Counted from the first letter of the stretch, positions 1 to 8,931 are shown. The stretch is 18,726 bases of DNA from Sterolibacterium sp964437515 (GCA_964437515.1 CAYTHB010000053.1:1-18726); one strand, 5' to 3'. Notes: generated by a model from the sequence alone, not told the origin. Translations and numbers: made by a program.

Positions 1-21
1 AGTGTGCGGAACCCGCAAAGG

Positions 22-49
22 AAAACGCCCAACCGAGAACGGTTGGGCG
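22..49 (-). terminator. Rho-independent terminator of tRNA-Phe
   Basis: Ten-base arms (26-35 and 40-49) pair perfectly around a four-base loop. On the minus strand the hairpin is followed by a TTTT run (22-25). It lies nine bases past the CCA end of the tRNA-Phe gene, so it most likely ends that transcript. Confidence 0.85.
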
Positions 50-57
50 CTGAATAG

Positions 58-133
<76 letters not shown>

Positions 134-159
134 TTGGCGAGGCAAAAACTTAGCTTTTC

Positions 160-188
160 ATTATGTTCGAAAACGCTATCAATGTAAA
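160..188 (-). promoter_or_regulatory. Sigma70-type promoter of tRNA-Phe
   Basis: On the minus strand a -35 hexamer TTTACA (183-188, 5/6 match) is separated by exactly 17 bases from a -10 hexamer CATAAT (160-165, 5/6 match). Transcription would start near 153, about 20 bases before the mature 5' end of the tRNA. Confidence 0.75.
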
Positions 189-229
189 CAGCAACTCAGA
201 TGTATCGCGGCAACATTAGGACATACAAC

Positions 230-1543
230 TCACGAAGAGTGAGTGTTGGGGGTGATCGACACGCGACTCGCCGGAAAGTGGGCAATAAAGCGGCTGCCTT
301 TGCCCAGCTCGCTGTGGATCTCCAACTGGGCTTGATGCCGCCCCAGCACATGTTTGACGATCGCCAACCCAAGCCCAGTGCCCCCCGCTTCGCGAGAACG
401 ACCGCGATCAACGCGATAGAAACGTTCGGTCAGCCGCGGCAAATGACGCGCTTCGATACCCACACCACTATCTTGCACAGCGAACTCAGCACCCTGGGCA
501 GAAATACGCCAGATCAAGGTGATGCTGCCCCCCGCCGGGGTGTAGCGCACCGCATTGCTGACCAGATTGCCGAATGCGCTGACCAACTCATGTTTCGCGC
601 CACGCAGATTGCCGCGGCACTGCTCCTGATTGAGCAACACGTTATGGCGACCCGCGGAAAGTGCGAGTGCATCCTGATAGAGTCGATCCATCATTGCATG
701 CATATCGACAATTTCGTTTTCAGGCGGAGGCGAAGATTCCAACGTCGATAAAGTCAGCAAATCCTGAACGATGGATTGCATACGTTGCGATTGCTCGCTC
801 ATCAATGCCAGATAATGCTGCTGCTCCTCCACAGGCAACGCCAGTTCCTGCAAGGTTTCCAGAAAGCCCGAGAGGATGGTCAGCGGGGTTCTCAGTTCAT
901 GCGAGACATTGGCGACAAAATCACGGCGCATTTGTTCGATGCGCTGTTCCTGTGTGACATCCTGAATCTGCATGAGATGATGATTTTCCGCATAGGGAAT
1001 CACATGAATCGCATACGTGCGCTCACGCTGTCGCTCGGAGCGCAGCAGCAAAGCCTGAGAAAAATCAGCGGCTTCAAGGTAAGCAGCAAATTCGGGCTGG
1101 CGTACGAGATGGAGCACCGATTCGCCTAAATCACTCGCCAGATTCAGCCCCAGCTGCGCTTCAGCTGTCGTGTTGCAAAACAAGATCCGATTACGCGCAT
1201 CCAGCGTCACGATCCCGTCAGTCAAGGCTTGCGCGGCCGCACGCAACAAATGGATGGTGAGCTCGCGTTGTTCTAGTTGTTGACGCAGCTCTTTCTCATG
1301 GCGATACAAGCGCGCGAAAACCCGATCCCACGCACCGCTGGCTTCCATTGCAGCATCGACGGAAGGGCTCCGGCTCCAGCGTTCCAGGCGCATGAAATAA
1401 CGCAAATGCAAGCCCTGTTGCAGCAGCAGACCGAAGCAGAAGACGGCCCAACCATAGCCCGTGCCGATCCAAATGCCCACTGACCACGCGAGCGCAGCGA
1501 AGACCAGGAGCACCCACAATGTTGATTGAAACAAGGCAAACAC
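230..1543 (-). CDS. phoR: Phosphate regulon sensor histidine kinase PhoR
   Basis: PhoR is the membrane kinase that phosphorylates PhoB when phosphate is scarce and dephosphorylates it when phosphate is plentiful. With the start chosen here it has 437 residues. Two hydrophobic segments lie in the first 45 residues. A linker and a PAS-like domain follow (about 98-195). The H-box VSHELRTP carries the phospho-accepting His about residue 215. The ATPase domain shows the N-box around residues 326-330, DSGVGI (358-363) and GGTGLGLA (387-394). The start is GTG at 1543, which has an AAGGA ribosome site eight bases upstream and lies 13 bases past the phoB stop. The frame is also open to a GTG at 1588 inside phoB, but that site has no good ribosome binding sequence. 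It is the last gene of the pst-pho run. No clear terminator follows before the tRNA promoter. Confidence 0.93.
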   Translation of the reverse strand: MFALFQSTLWVLLVFAALAWSVGIWIGTGYGWAVFCFGLLLQQGLHLRYFMRLERWSRSPSVDAAMEASGAWDRVFARLYRHEKELRQQLEQRELTIHLLRAAAQALTDGIVTLDARNRILFCNTTAEAQLGLNLASDLGESVLHLVRQPEFAAYLEAADFSQALLLRSERQRERTYAIHVIPYAENHHLMQIQDVTQEQRIEQMRRDFVANVSHELRTPLTILSGFLETLQELALPVEEQQHYLALMSEQSQRMQSIVQDLLTLSTLESSPPPENEIVDMHAMMDRLYQDALALSAGRHNVLLNQEQCRGNLRGAKHELVSAFGNLVSNAVRYTPAGGSITLIWRISAQGAEFAVQDSGVGIEARHLPRLTERFYRVDRGRSREAGGTGLGLAIVKHVLGRHQAQLEIHSELGKGSRFIAHFPASRVSITPNTHSS

Positions 1544-1556
1544 GCGGCTGATCCTT

Positions 1557-2243
1557 TCATCCTGCGCTAAAACGGTAACCCGCGCCACGCACGGTTTCTA
1601 CGCGCTCATGCTCACCCGCCGGCTCCAATGCCATGCGCAAGCGGCGCACATGCACATCGACCGTGCGCTCTTCGATGAACACGTGATCGCCCCAGACTTC
1701 ATCGAGCAGTTGAGTACGGCTATAGACGCGCTCGGGGTGGGTCATCAAAAATCGCAGTAGCCGAAACTCCGTGGGGCCGAGTTCCAGCGTCTGCCCCTGC
1801 GCGAGTACCTGATAGGTGGCGGGATTCAGCTGCAAACCCCCGATGCTAACGGCTGCATCGGCCACATGCGGTGCGCGACGGCGCAGCAGCGCGCGTATCC
1901 GCGCAATCAGCTCTTTGGGCGAGAACGGCTTGGTGATGTAATCATCCGCACCGGCCTCCAGCCCCAGCACCTTGTCTTCCTCATGCACCCGCGCGGTCAG
2001 CAAAATAATCGGCAGCTCACGCGTGCGTTCACTGGCGCGCAATCGCCGCGCGAGATCCAGACCCGATTGCGCAGGAAGCATCCAGTCAAGAATCAACAAG
2101 TCCGGCAAGGCGGCCTCCATGGCACGCTGTGCGGCTTCGGCACTCTCCACGCAGTTCACCTGAAAATCCGCATGGCGCAGATTGACAGCGATCAATGCCT
2201 GGATACCCGGCTCATCCTCAACCACCAGTATCGAGGGCTTCAC
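1557..2243 (-). CDS. phoB: Phosphate regulon response regulator PhoB
   Basis: PhoB is an OmpR-family regulator of 228 residues that binds Pho boxes once phosphorylated by PhoR. The receiver domain has the acidic pair at the N-terminus (VVEDE), phospho-acceptor Asp53 in ILDWMLP, Thr83 in LLTAR and Lys105 in TKPF. The winged-helix domain fills the C-terminal half. It contains the recognition-helix motif RTVDVHVRRLR and the closing ETVRGAGYRF. Translation starts with GTG at 2243. The GTGA overlap with the phoU stop implies translational coupling. Unlike E. coli, where phoBR forms its own operon, phoB and phoR here follow phoU directly, so PhoB probably amplifies its own synthesis from the Pho box ahead of pstS. 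Confidence 0.95.
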   Translation of the reverse strand: MKPSILVVEDEPGIQALIAVNLRHADFQVNCVESAEAAQRAMEAALPDLLILDWMLPAQSGLDLARRLRASERTRELPIILLTARVHEEDKVLGLEAGADDYITKPFSPKELIARIRALLRRRAPHVADAAVSIGGLQLNPATYQVLAQGQTLELGPTEFRLLRFLMTHPERVYSRTQLLDEVWGDHVFIEERTVDVHVRRLRMALEPAGEHERVETVRGAGYRFSAG

Positions 2244-2929
2244 GCCGCAGGCTCCTTGAGATGACGAATGTCGCGGCCATCGACGACATACACGACTTGC
2301 TCGGCGACATTTTTAGCATGATCGCCGATGCGTTCGATGGCACGAGCGATCGACAGAATTTCGATCGACACGCCAATGGCGCGTGGATCTTCCATCATAT
2401 GCGTAATCAACTGGCGAATGATCGATTTGAATTCACTGTCGATATCGCCATCCGCCTTGATGACAGCATGCGCCACCGTGGTATCGAGCCGGGCAAAGGC
2501 ATCCAATGCCTCGCGCACCAGCAACAATGCAGCTTCCGCCAGATGGCGGATGCTGACGCTGGACTGGGTCGGCTGATGACCATTGGCATGAATGCGCCGC
2601 ACAGCCTTGGCAATCTTCTTGGCTTCGTCACCGACGCGCTCGAGGTCGGTCACAATTTTGCTAACCCCGAGCACCAGACGCAGATCGGAGGCCGTCGGCT
2701 GACGACGCGCGATCAAATGCGCGCAGTCATCATCGATAGCTTTTTCCAATGCATTGATTGCGCGATCACCCAAAACAATGTCATTCACGCTCACCGGACT
2801 GCTGTCCGCATAGGCTTCCAGAGCCGCGGCCACCTGTGTTTCCACCATCCCGCCCATCTGCAAGACCTGGGTACGCAAGTGATCCAGTTCGGCATCAAAG
2901 CGACTGGAAAGGTGCTGGTTTTCATTCAT
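2240..2929 (-). CDS. phoU: Phosphate transport regulator PhoU
   Basis: PhoU is a soluble all-helical protein that couples the state of the Pst transporter to PhoR and keeps the regulon off in high phosphate. The 229-residue length is normal for the family. The sequence shows the two tandem three-helix repeats, each with the conserved acidic metal-site pattern: VTDLERVGDEAKKIA in the first and ARAIERIGDHAKNVAE in the second. The ATG at 2929 is preceded by GGAG seven bases upstream. Only 17 bases separate it from pstB, and its stop overlaps the GTG of phoB. Confidence 0.95.
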   Translation of the reverse strand: MNENQHLSSRFDAELDHLRTQVLQMGGMVETQVAAALEAYADSSPVSVNDIVLGDRAINALEKAIDDDCAHLIARRQPTASDLRLVLGVSKIVTDLERVGDEAKKIAKAVRRIHANGHQPTQSSVSIRHLAEAALLLVREALDAFARLDTTVAHAVIKADGDIDSEFKSIIRQLITHMMEDPRAIGVSIEILSIARAIERIGDHAKNVAEQVVYVVDGRDIRHLKEPAA

Positions 2930-2946
2930 TTCGCTATCTCCGGAAA

Positions 2947-3789
2947 CTAGCCCATGCGGCCGGTAATGTAATCTTCTGTGCGCTTGTCGCCCGGCTTGAG
3001 GAAGAGTTCATCCGTTTTGCCGAATTCGATCACCTCGCCCAGATACATATATGCGGTGTAATCGGATACCCGCGCCGCTTGCTGCATGTTGTGGGTGACG
3101 ATCAGGATGGCGACACGATGCTTCAGTTCATGCACCAGCTCCTCGATGGCGGCGGTGGCAATAGGGTCAAGCGCGGAAGTCGGCTCATCAAACAACAACA
3201 ACTCCGGATCGGTCGCGAGGGCGCGGGCAATGCACAAACGTTGCTGCTGCCCACCCGAAAGATGGCTGGCTTGATCATGCAGGCGATTCTTGACCTCGTT
3301 CCATAAAGCCGCATCTTGCAGTGCCTGCTCAACCTTGTCATCCAAGCGGCGGCGATTCTTTTCGCCACGAATTCGCAACCCATAGGCCACATTTTCGTAA
3401 ATCGACTTAGGAAAAGGGTTGGGTTTCTGAAACACCATACCGATGCGCATGCGGACTTCAATGGGATCCACCTCGGGGATCAGCAGATTGATATCGTCCG
3501 GGTAGAGGCGAATTTCACCTGCGTAACGATTCCCCGGATAAAGATCGTGCATCCGATTGAAGCTGCGTAAAAAGGTGGATTTGCCACAGCCCGAAGGGCC
3601 AATCAAAGCCGTGACGCAACGATCATAAATCGGCATATTGATGTGCTTGAGCGCACACACTGCGCCGTAATAAAAACTCAGATCACGCGCCTCTGCCTTT
3701 AATGACGGCGCTGGCGAAGATGAAATTGAAACTGTAGACATGGAGGTCAGTTCTGGAGTCATAGGATCATGCAAAAAGCGGCTTACCAT
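2947..3789 (-). CDS. pstB: Phosphate ABC transporter ATP-binding protein PstB
   Basis: PstB is the cytoplasmic ATPase that powers PstCA. All ABC motifs are present: Walker A GPSGCGKS (64-71), Q-loop Gln121 in VFQKPNPFP, signature LSGGQQQR (177-184), Walker B LLLFDEP (197-203) and the switch His233. With the start at 3789 it has 280 residues. That start overlaps the pstA stop by seven bases and has a GAGAAAG ribosome site upstream. In-frame ATGs at 3762 and 3741 would remove an unusual 9- or 16-residue hydrophilic N-terminal extension and give a length closer to typical PstB. The true start is therefore open, while the identity is secure. Confidence 0.95.
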   Translation of the reverse strand: MVSRFLHDPMTPELTSMSTVSISSSPAPSLKAEARDLSFYYGAVCALKHINMPIYDRCVTALIGPSGCGKSTFLRSFNRMHDLYPGNRYAGEIRLYPDDINLLIPEVDPIEVRMRIGMVFQKPNPFPKSIYENVAYGLRIRGEKNRRRLDDKVEQALQDAALWNEVKNRLHDQASHLSGGQQQRLCIARALATDPELLLFDEPTSALDPIATAAIEELVHELKHRVAILIVTHNMQQAARVSDYTAYMYLGEVIEFGKTDELFLKPGDKRTEDYITGRMG

Positions 3790-4769
3790 TTGATTTTCTT
3801 TCTCAAGCGGTGACGCAAGCCGATGGCGAGCGCATTCATCGACAGTACCATCACCATCAACACGAAACCTGCGGCGGCGGCATTGGCTTCAAAGGCAGGA
3901 TCAGGGCGTGATGTCCAGTTGAACATCTGTATGGGCATCACGGTGTAGGGCGATTTCAGCCATTCAAACAAACCCGCCGTCACCCCCGGGCTGATTTCGC
4001 TATAAGGCAGTGGGGGCAGAAAGGCGATAAAGGTGAGTGCGCCAATGGTGATGATGGGTGCGGTTTCGCCGATCGCACGCGCCAGCCCGATGATGATGCC
4101 AGTCAGGATGCCGGGCAACGAGTAGGGCAGAATGTGATAGCGACAGGTTTGCCAGCGGGTTGCTCCCAATGCCATCGAACCCTCGCGAATCTGTGGGGGA
4201 ATGGTGCGGATGGCTTCACGCGTGGTGACAATGACAATGGGCAGGATCAACAATGCCAAAGTCAGCCCCGCCGTCAGGATGCTTTGTCCGAAACCAAACG
4301 CATATACCAGCACGCCCAGCGAAAGCAGCCCGTAAATAATCGACGGCACAGCCGCGAGGTTGGTGATGTTGAGTTCGATGAGCGTCGTCAACCAGTTGCG
4401 TTTGGCATATTCTTCCAGATACAAACCGGCGGCGACGCCCAAGGGCACGGCAGCACATGCGGTGACCAGCATCACCAGCAACGAACCGACCCAAGCGGCC
4501 AATATGCCCGCCTGAACGGCGTGGCGTGAGGCATAACTCAGGAAAAACTCGATGTTCAGACGATCCGCCCCACGCATGACCATGTCGGCAACCAGCAGGA
4601 GGATGAGCAATAGTGCCATGCTCAAAAATAGGATGCCGATGGCCTGAAACACGCGATCTTGCCGCTTACCACGGGCAATGATGCGGCGTAATTGCTCTCG
4701 CTGAACATCTGGCATTGGGCGAAAGCGAGAGCCGGTGGTGGCGGAAGAAGAAGAAGGAAGAATCCTCAT
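3783..4769 (-). CDS. pstA: Phosphate ABC transporter permease PstA
   Basis: PstA is one half of the phosphate channel in the inner membrane, paired with PstC. With the ATG at 4769, placed one base after the pstC stop, it has 328 residues. A hydrophilic N-terminus of about 40 residues is followed by six predicted membrane segments. The EAA loop that contacts PstB lies in REGSMALGATRWQTCRYHILP, and ARAIGETAPI is the typical PstA sequence beyond it. The frame is open further upstream, to 4811, but that would overlap pstC by 41 bases with no benefit. The one-base spacing suggests ribosomes pass directly from pstC. Confidence 0.94.
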   Translation of the reverse strand: MRILPSSSSATTGSRFRPMPDVQREQLRRIIARGKRQDRVFQAIGILFLSMALLLILLLVADMVMRGADRLNIEFFLSYASRHAVQAGILAAWVGSLLVMLVTACAAVPLGVAAGLYLEEYAKRNWLTTLIELNITNLAAVPSIIYGLLSLGVLVYAFGFGQSILTAGLTLALLILPIVIVTTREAIRTIPPQIREGSMALGATRWQTCRYHILPYSLPGILTGIIIGLARAIGETAPIITIGALTFIAFLPPLPYSEISPGVTAGLFEWLKSPYTVMPIQMFNWTSRPDPAFEANAAAAGFVLMVMVLSMNALAIGLRHRLRKKIKW

Positions 4770-4770
4770 G

Positions 4771-5718
4771 TCAATCACTTTCACGGAAGCGGCGGCGCAG
4801 CCACAGGCCAAGGATGTTGAAGCTCAGCGTCAACAGCAGCAAGGCCAATCCTGCGGCGAAAATAGTTTGATAACCGATGGAACCATGCGGCAAATCACCC
4901 AAGGCCACTTGCACAATATAGGTCGTAATGGTGGCCGCCGGTTCGATCGGATTCCAAGTCAGATTCGGCTGCATCCCCGCCGCAACCGCCAATATCATGG
5001 TTTCCCCCACAGCCCGCGAAACCGCCAGAATGGCCGCCGCTGCCAGCCCTGAAAATGCCGCCGGAATCACCACATGCAGCGCTGTATGCAAACGGCCTGC
5101 ACCCAGGGCATACGCGCCCTCACGCAAACTCATGGACACGGCGCGCATGGCATCTTCGGACAGCGAAGCGATATACGGCACGATCATCATGCCCATCACC
5201 AGACCTGCGGAGAGCAAGGAAAAACCGGGCAATTCGGGAATGGCTTTTTGCAGCAATGGCGTAACGATCAATAACGCGAAATAGCCAAACACAATGGTCG
5301 GCACGCCGCCCAGCAATTCCAGCACCGGCTTGGCCAACTCACGCACCGTCGGGCGCGCAAACTCCGACAGATAAATGGCAATCACCAGCCCCACAGGTAA
5401 GGCCACACTCAGCGCGACCAGCGATGAAACCGCCGTACCGGAAATCAACACCATGATGCCGAAATGTGCATCGTCATACAAAGGTGTCCATTGCCTGTCG
5501 GTCAGAAAATCGAATAAGCGGACATGCTGAAAAAAATGCCAGGACTCCGAGAGCAACACATAGACGATGCCCAACGTCGTCAGCACTGAGACTGCCGCAG
5601 CAGAAAACAGCAGCATTTCAACAAGACGCTCGCTAAAGCGTCGCGTGACGTTGTGGCGCAGGCGACCCGCCCCTGCAGGGTGGGTCGCCGTGAAAGATGA
5701 AGCAAAAGATATGTTCAT
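4771..5718 (-). CDS. pstC: Phosphate ABC transporter permease PstC
   Basis: PstC is the other inner-membrane half of the phosphate channel and has 315 residues. A charged N-terminal stretch of about 32 residues precedes the first membrane segment. Five further hydrophobic segments follow. The EAA loop is REGAYALGAGRLHTALHVVIP, and SRAVGETMIL follows as in other PstC proteins. It starts 23 bases after the pstS stop. There is no strong ribosome site and no obvious attenuator hairpin in that gap, so how the usual excess of PstS over the permeases is achieved cannot be read from the sequence. Confidence 0.94.
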   Translation of the reverse strand: MNISFASSFTATHPAGAGRLRHNVTRRFSERLVEMLLFSAAAVSVLTTLGIVYVLLSESWHFFQHVRLFDFLTDRQWTPLYDDAHFGIMVLISGTAVSSLVALSVALPVGLVIAIYLSEFARPTVRELAKPVLELLGGVPTIVFGYFALLIVTPLLQKAIPELPGFSLLSAGLVMGMMIVPYIASLSEDAMRAVSMSLREGAYALGAGRLHTALHVVIPAAFSGLAAAAILAVSRAVGETMILAVAAGMQPNLTWNPIEPAATITTYIVQVALGDLPHGSIGYQTIFAAGLALLLLTLSFNILGLWLRRRFRESD

Positions 5719-5741
5719 AAAATCCGAGGCAGCCGCGTGTT

Positions 5742-6752
5742 TTATAACGCCGATTCCCGTTTCATCAGGGCTTCGATGGTAATGCCAATTTCATTTTTAC
5801 CTCCGAAAACCGTGCCATATTTCTTGCGCGCCATGTGTTCGAGATTGCCAGTGTAGGCGCTGGCCGACAGGGGCACATATTTGACTTCACGCGCCAGTTG
5901 CGCAACATGCTTCATGTAATACTCCACAAAAGCCTTGACCTCGGGCTTGTCGAGCGAACGTACCTTGACGTAAATGAAGATTGGTCGCGACAACGGTTGA
6001 TAGGTCGCCTTGATAACAGACTCTTCCGTAGGCTCGACCAGCGCGCCAGTTTTCGGATTGACGATGGGCAACGCCTTCAGACGTGCCTTGTTTTCCGCAT
6101 AATAGGCATAACCAAAATACCCCAGCGCATTGATGTCACGAGACACCCCCTGCACCAGCACATTGTCATCCTCCGACGCAGTATAGTCTCCACGAGAGGC
6201 ACGCGCCTTACCCACAGTCGCCTCGGTGAAATATTCAAACGTGCCGGAATCCGCACCCGGACCAAACAGCCTGATCGGCGCATCCGGCCACGCCGGATTC
6301 ACTTGATTCCAGCGCGTCACCTTGCCTTGCGCAGCGGGCTCCCAAAGCATCTTCAGCTCAGCGACCGTTATCTGCTTGAGAAAACTATTTTTGGGGTGGA
6401 TGACCACGGTCAGCGCATCGAAAGCGATCGGCATTTCGATATATTGCACTCCCGCCGTCTTGCAGTCTTCCATTTCCTTGGCTGTAATCGGGCGAGAAGC
6501 GTTGGAAATATCGGTTTCATCGCGACAGAACTTCTTGAAGCCCCCACCCGTACCCGAAACCCCCACCGTCACCTTGATGGCATTGCGCTGGGCTTTCTGA
6601 AATTCTTCCGCCACTGCCTCCGTAATCGGATAGACCGTCGACGAACCGTCAATCTTGATGACCTGAGCCTGCACCGAAGGCATCGAGATCAATGCCAGCC
6701 CCGCAGCCATCAATGCAAACACCCGCGGACGCAACAAACGTTTTTGAGACAT
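5742..6752 (-). CDS. pstS: Periplasmic phosphate-binding protein PstS
   Basis: PstS captures phosphate in the periplasm and delivers it to PstCA. It has 336 residues. The signal peptide has basic residues at 4-10, a hydrophobic core, and a likely cleavage after VQA (residue 29). The mature protein begins with the phosphate-binding motif DGSSTVYP (35-42). Further ligand-site patterns are SGTGGGFKKF and GPGADSGTFEYF. The ATG at 6752 has an AAGGAA ribosome site five bases upstream. It is the first gene of the phosphate run, directly behind a Pho box promoter. Confidence 0.96.
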   Translation of the reverse strand: MSQKRLLRPRVFALMAAGLALISMPSVQAQVIKIDGSSTVYPITEAVAEEFQKAQRNAIKVTVGVSGTGGGFKKFCRDETDISNASRPITAKEMEDCKTAGVQYIEMPIAFDALTVVIHPKNSFLKQITVAELKMLWEPAAQGKVTRWNQVNPAWPDAPIRLFGPGADSGTFEYFTEATVGKARASRGDYTASEDDNVLVQGVSRDINALGYFGYAYYAENKARLKALPIVNPKTGALVEPTEESVIKATYQPLSRPIFIYVKVRSLDKPEVKAFVEYYMKHVAQLAREVKYVPLSASAYTGNLEHMARKKYGTVFGGKNEIGITIEALMKRESAL

Positions 6753-6792
6753 GAACTTTCCTTCTGCGTTGTGTGTAAATAAGACAGTACGC

Positions 6793-6826
6793 AGAATAAA
6801 CGCGGATTGTTACGGTCTCATGACAG
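6793..6826 (-). promoter_or_regulatory. Pho box and -10 element of the pst-pho operon
   Basis: On the minus strand positions 6826-6809 read CTGTCATGAGACCGTAAC, which matches the PhoB consensus CTGTCATAWAWCTGTMAY at 15 of 18 positions. Exactly ten bases further is TATTCT (6798-6793), a 4/6 match to a sigma70 -10 hexamer. This is the normal geometry of a PhoB-activated promoter that lacks a -35 box. The transcript would start about 35 bases before the pstS ATG. Confidence 0.85.
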
Positions 6827-6888
6827 CATCAACGATGCTTTTGGAGATCATGATGAATTTCGGAACAAAAGGCGGGAATGAGAGTCTT

Positions 6889-6894
6889 TATAAT
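6889..6894 (+). promoter_or_regulatory. -10 hexamer of the dacC operon promoter
   Basis: A perfect TATAAT lies 28 bases ahead of the dacC ATG chosen here. I found no good -35 hexamer at the right distance, so the promoter may be weak or helped by an activator. A start near 6901 rules out the in-frame upstream ATG at 6878 for this transcript. Confidence 0.5.
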
Positions 6895-6922
6895 CCCGTG
6901 TTTATTTGTGAAAGCATCCACC

Positions 6923-8065
6923 ATGCGTCACCATTTTTTGCTTGTCCTGTTTGCCAGCGTGCTCTCACTTTTTACAGCGAACGCTGCTCAAGCGCAGCTC
7001 GCGCCGCCTTCGCTGGCGGTTGCGGCGAAGTCATGGTATCTCTATGACTTCAGCGCTCAGCTTGAGCTGACCAGCAGTAACGCCGATGAGCGCGTCGAAC
7101 CCGCTTCACTGACCAAGCTGATGACCGCCTATCTCGTTTTTTCCGCCATCAAGCAAGGAACACTCAAGCTCGACCAGGCTTTGCCGGTTTCGGAGCGTGC
7201 CTGGAAGACGCAAGGCTCACGCATGTTTGTCGAGCCGAACAAGCCGGTCACGGTGGATGAGCTGCTGCATGGAGTCATCATTCAGTCAGGAAATGATGCT
7301 TGCATCGTACTGGCAGAGGCCATCGGTGGGACGGAAGATGGCTTCGCCCAGATGATGAACCGCGAAGCGCAGCGTTTGGGATTGAAGAATACCCAGTTCC
7401 GTAATGCCACGGGCTTGCCTGATCCGCAACATTACTCGACGGCGCATGATATGGCCTTGCTGGCCAGCGCGCTGATTCGTGATTTTCCGGAGTTTTATCC
7501 GCTCTACTCCACCAAGCAATATCGTTACAACAACATCACGCAACCGAATCGTAATCGTTTGCTATGGAGTGATCCTGCCGTCGATGGCATGAAAACAGGG
7601 CACACTGAAGCGGCGGGATATTGTCTGGTGAGTTCGGCTAAGCGTGAGAATCGTCGGCTGATTTCAGTGGTTCTTGGAACGGCATCGGACGCGGCGCGAG
7701 CCAGTGAATCGCAACGCTTGCTGAATTTCGGCTTCCAGTTTTTCGATAGTGCCAAAGTCTATTCTGCCAAGCAGGTCGTTTCCTCCTTGAAGGTCTATAA
7801 AGGCGCGCAAAGTGTCGTCAAAGCGGGCTTCGTGAATGATTTCATGATGACGGTTCCCAAGGGGCAAGCTGGACAAATCAAGGTGCAGCTCATCAGCCAG
7901 CAGCCCTTGCTGGCACCCATTGCAGCAGGCAGTCGTGTGGCGACACTCAAGGTGTTCCTGGGTGAAAAACCCTTGGGCGACTTTCCCGTTGTGGCTCTTG
8001 AAGCCGTGCCGGTTGCCGGTATTTTTGGACGCGCATGGGACACCTTGCGCTTGTGGTTTGAATGA
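6923..8065 (+). CDS. dacC: D-alanyl-D-alanine carboxypeptidase (PBP5/6 family)
   Basis: This periplasmic penicillin-binding protein removes the terminal D-alanine from peptidoglycan stem peptides. Numbered from the ATG at 6923 (380 residues), it has a signal peptide ending at about AAQA (residue 24). The catalytic motifs are SLTK (Ser62, Lys65), SGN (122-124) and KTG (224-226). A PBP5-type beta-sheet domain follows, and the C-terminus is an amphipathic stretch (ending FGRAWDTLRLWFE) of the kind that anchors these enzymes to the inner membrane. The upstream ATG at 6878 is rejected because it lies ahead of the TATAAT element and spoils the signal peptide. It heads a five-gene run and overlaps the next gene by ATGA. 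The choice between dacA and dacC as symbol is uncertain. Confidence 0.93.
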   Translation: MRHHFLLVLFASVLSLFTANAAQAQLAPPSLAVAAKSWYLYDFSAQLELTSSNADERVEPASLTKLMTAYLVFSAIKQGTLKLDQALPVSERAWKTQGSRMFVEPNKPVTVDELLHGVIIQSGNDACIVLAEAIGGTEDGFAQMMNREAQRLGLKNTQFRNATGLPDPQHYSTAHDMALLASALIRDFPEFYPLYSTKQYRYNNITQPNRNRLLWSDPAVDGMKTGHTEAAGYCLVSSAKRENRRLISVVLGTASDAARASESQRLLNFGFQFFDSAKVYSAKQVVSSLKVYKGAQSVVKAGFVNDFMMTVPKGQAGQIKVQLISQQPLLAPIAAGSRVATLKVFLGEKPLGDFPVVALEAVPVAGIFGRAWDTLRLWFE

Positions 8066-8931
8066 TGATTTATCTGAATGGCGAATATCTTCCGCTATCC
8101 GAAGCACGGATTTCCGTGCTCGATCGGGGATTTCTATTTGGTGATGGCGTGTATGAAGTCATCCCCGTTTATTCGCGTCGTCCGTTTCGATTGATCGAGC
8201 ATCTGGCACGCTTGCAGCGTAGTCTCGATGGCATCCGTCTGGCCAATCCGCTGGAAGAAGCACAATGGGTCGCGCTCATTGAAAAAATCATTGCTCATAA
8301 TGAAGGCGAAGATCAGCAAATTTATTTGCAGGTGACGCGAGGAATCAGCAGGGATGCGAATGTCAAACGCAATCATGCTTTCCCGAAGAATGCGACCCCC
8401 ACGATCTTTGCCATGAGCGAACCCTTGCTGCCACCTCCGGCAGCCCAGCGTGAACAAGGTATTGCTGCCGTCACCGCTGCAGACAACCGCTGGCATCGCT
8501 GCGACATCAAGGCGACTTCGCTGCTCGCCAACTGTCTGCTGCGTCAGCGCGCCATCGATGAGGGTTGTGCGGAGACGGTGCTGTTGCGTGATGGTTTTCT
8601 CACAGAGGGTGCGGCTTCAAATATCTTTGTGATTCAGAAGGGCATCCTGCTGGCTCCACCCAAAAATCATTTGATGCTGCCGGGGGTGACCTATGATGTC
8701 GTCCTTGAACTGGCACAACAGCATGGTCTGCCGAATCAAGTGCGAGACATTCTTGAAATCGAAGTTCGCACGGCAGATGAACTCTGGTTGACCTCATCGA
8801 CCAAGGAAGTGTTGCCCATCGTGACACTGGATGGCCGTCCTGTCGGCAAGGGCTGTCCAGATTCCTTGTTTGAAAAAATGCTCGGCTGGTATCAGGATTA
8901 CAAACGCACCACCATGCGTGCGAGTGCTTGA
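8062..8931 (+). CDS. dat: D-amino-acid transaminase (PLP fold class IV)
   Basis: The enzyme interconverts D-amino acids and 2-oxo acids, for example D-Ala plus 2-oxoglutarate giving D-Glu plus pyruvate. It has 289 residues. The N-terminus shows the class IV pattern ARISVLDRGFLFGDGVYEV. The PLP-binding lysine is Lys150 in CDIKATSLLAN. The conserved Glu182 lies in FLTEGAASNIF, and SSTKEVLP marks the C-terminal PLP site. The CDIK and RGF patterns favour D-amino-acid transaminase over branched-chain transaminase or aminodeoxychorismate lyase. Its ATG overlaps the dacC stop. Sitting behind a D-Ala-releasing carboxypeptidase, it may recycle D-Ala or supply D-Glu for cell wall synthesis. Confidence 0.88.
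   Translation: MMIYLNGEYLPLSEARISVLDRGFLFGDGVYEVIPVYSRRPFRLIEHLARLQRSLDGIRLANPLEEAQWVALIEKIIAHNEGEDQQIYLQVTRGISRDANVKRNHAFPKNATPTIFAMSEPLLPPPAAQREQGIAAVTAADNRWHRCDIKATSLLANCLLRQRAIDEGCAETVLLRDGFLTEGAASNIFVIQKGILLAPPKNHLMLPGVTYDVVLELAQQHGLPNQVRDILEIEVRTADELWLTSSTKEVLPIVTLDGRPVGKGCPDSLFEKMLGWYQDYKRTTMRASA

Noticed and set aside
200..751. Long plus-strand open frame opposite phoR
   Set aside because: It is entirely antisense to the conserved ATPase and H-box parts of phoR, lacks any recognisable domain and is rich in residues expected from an antisense frame.
5835..6782. 315-codon plus-strand frame opposite pstS
   Set aside because: It mirrors the conserved pstS gene, is rich in Arg and His as expected of a shadow frame, and has no domain or ribosome site of its own.
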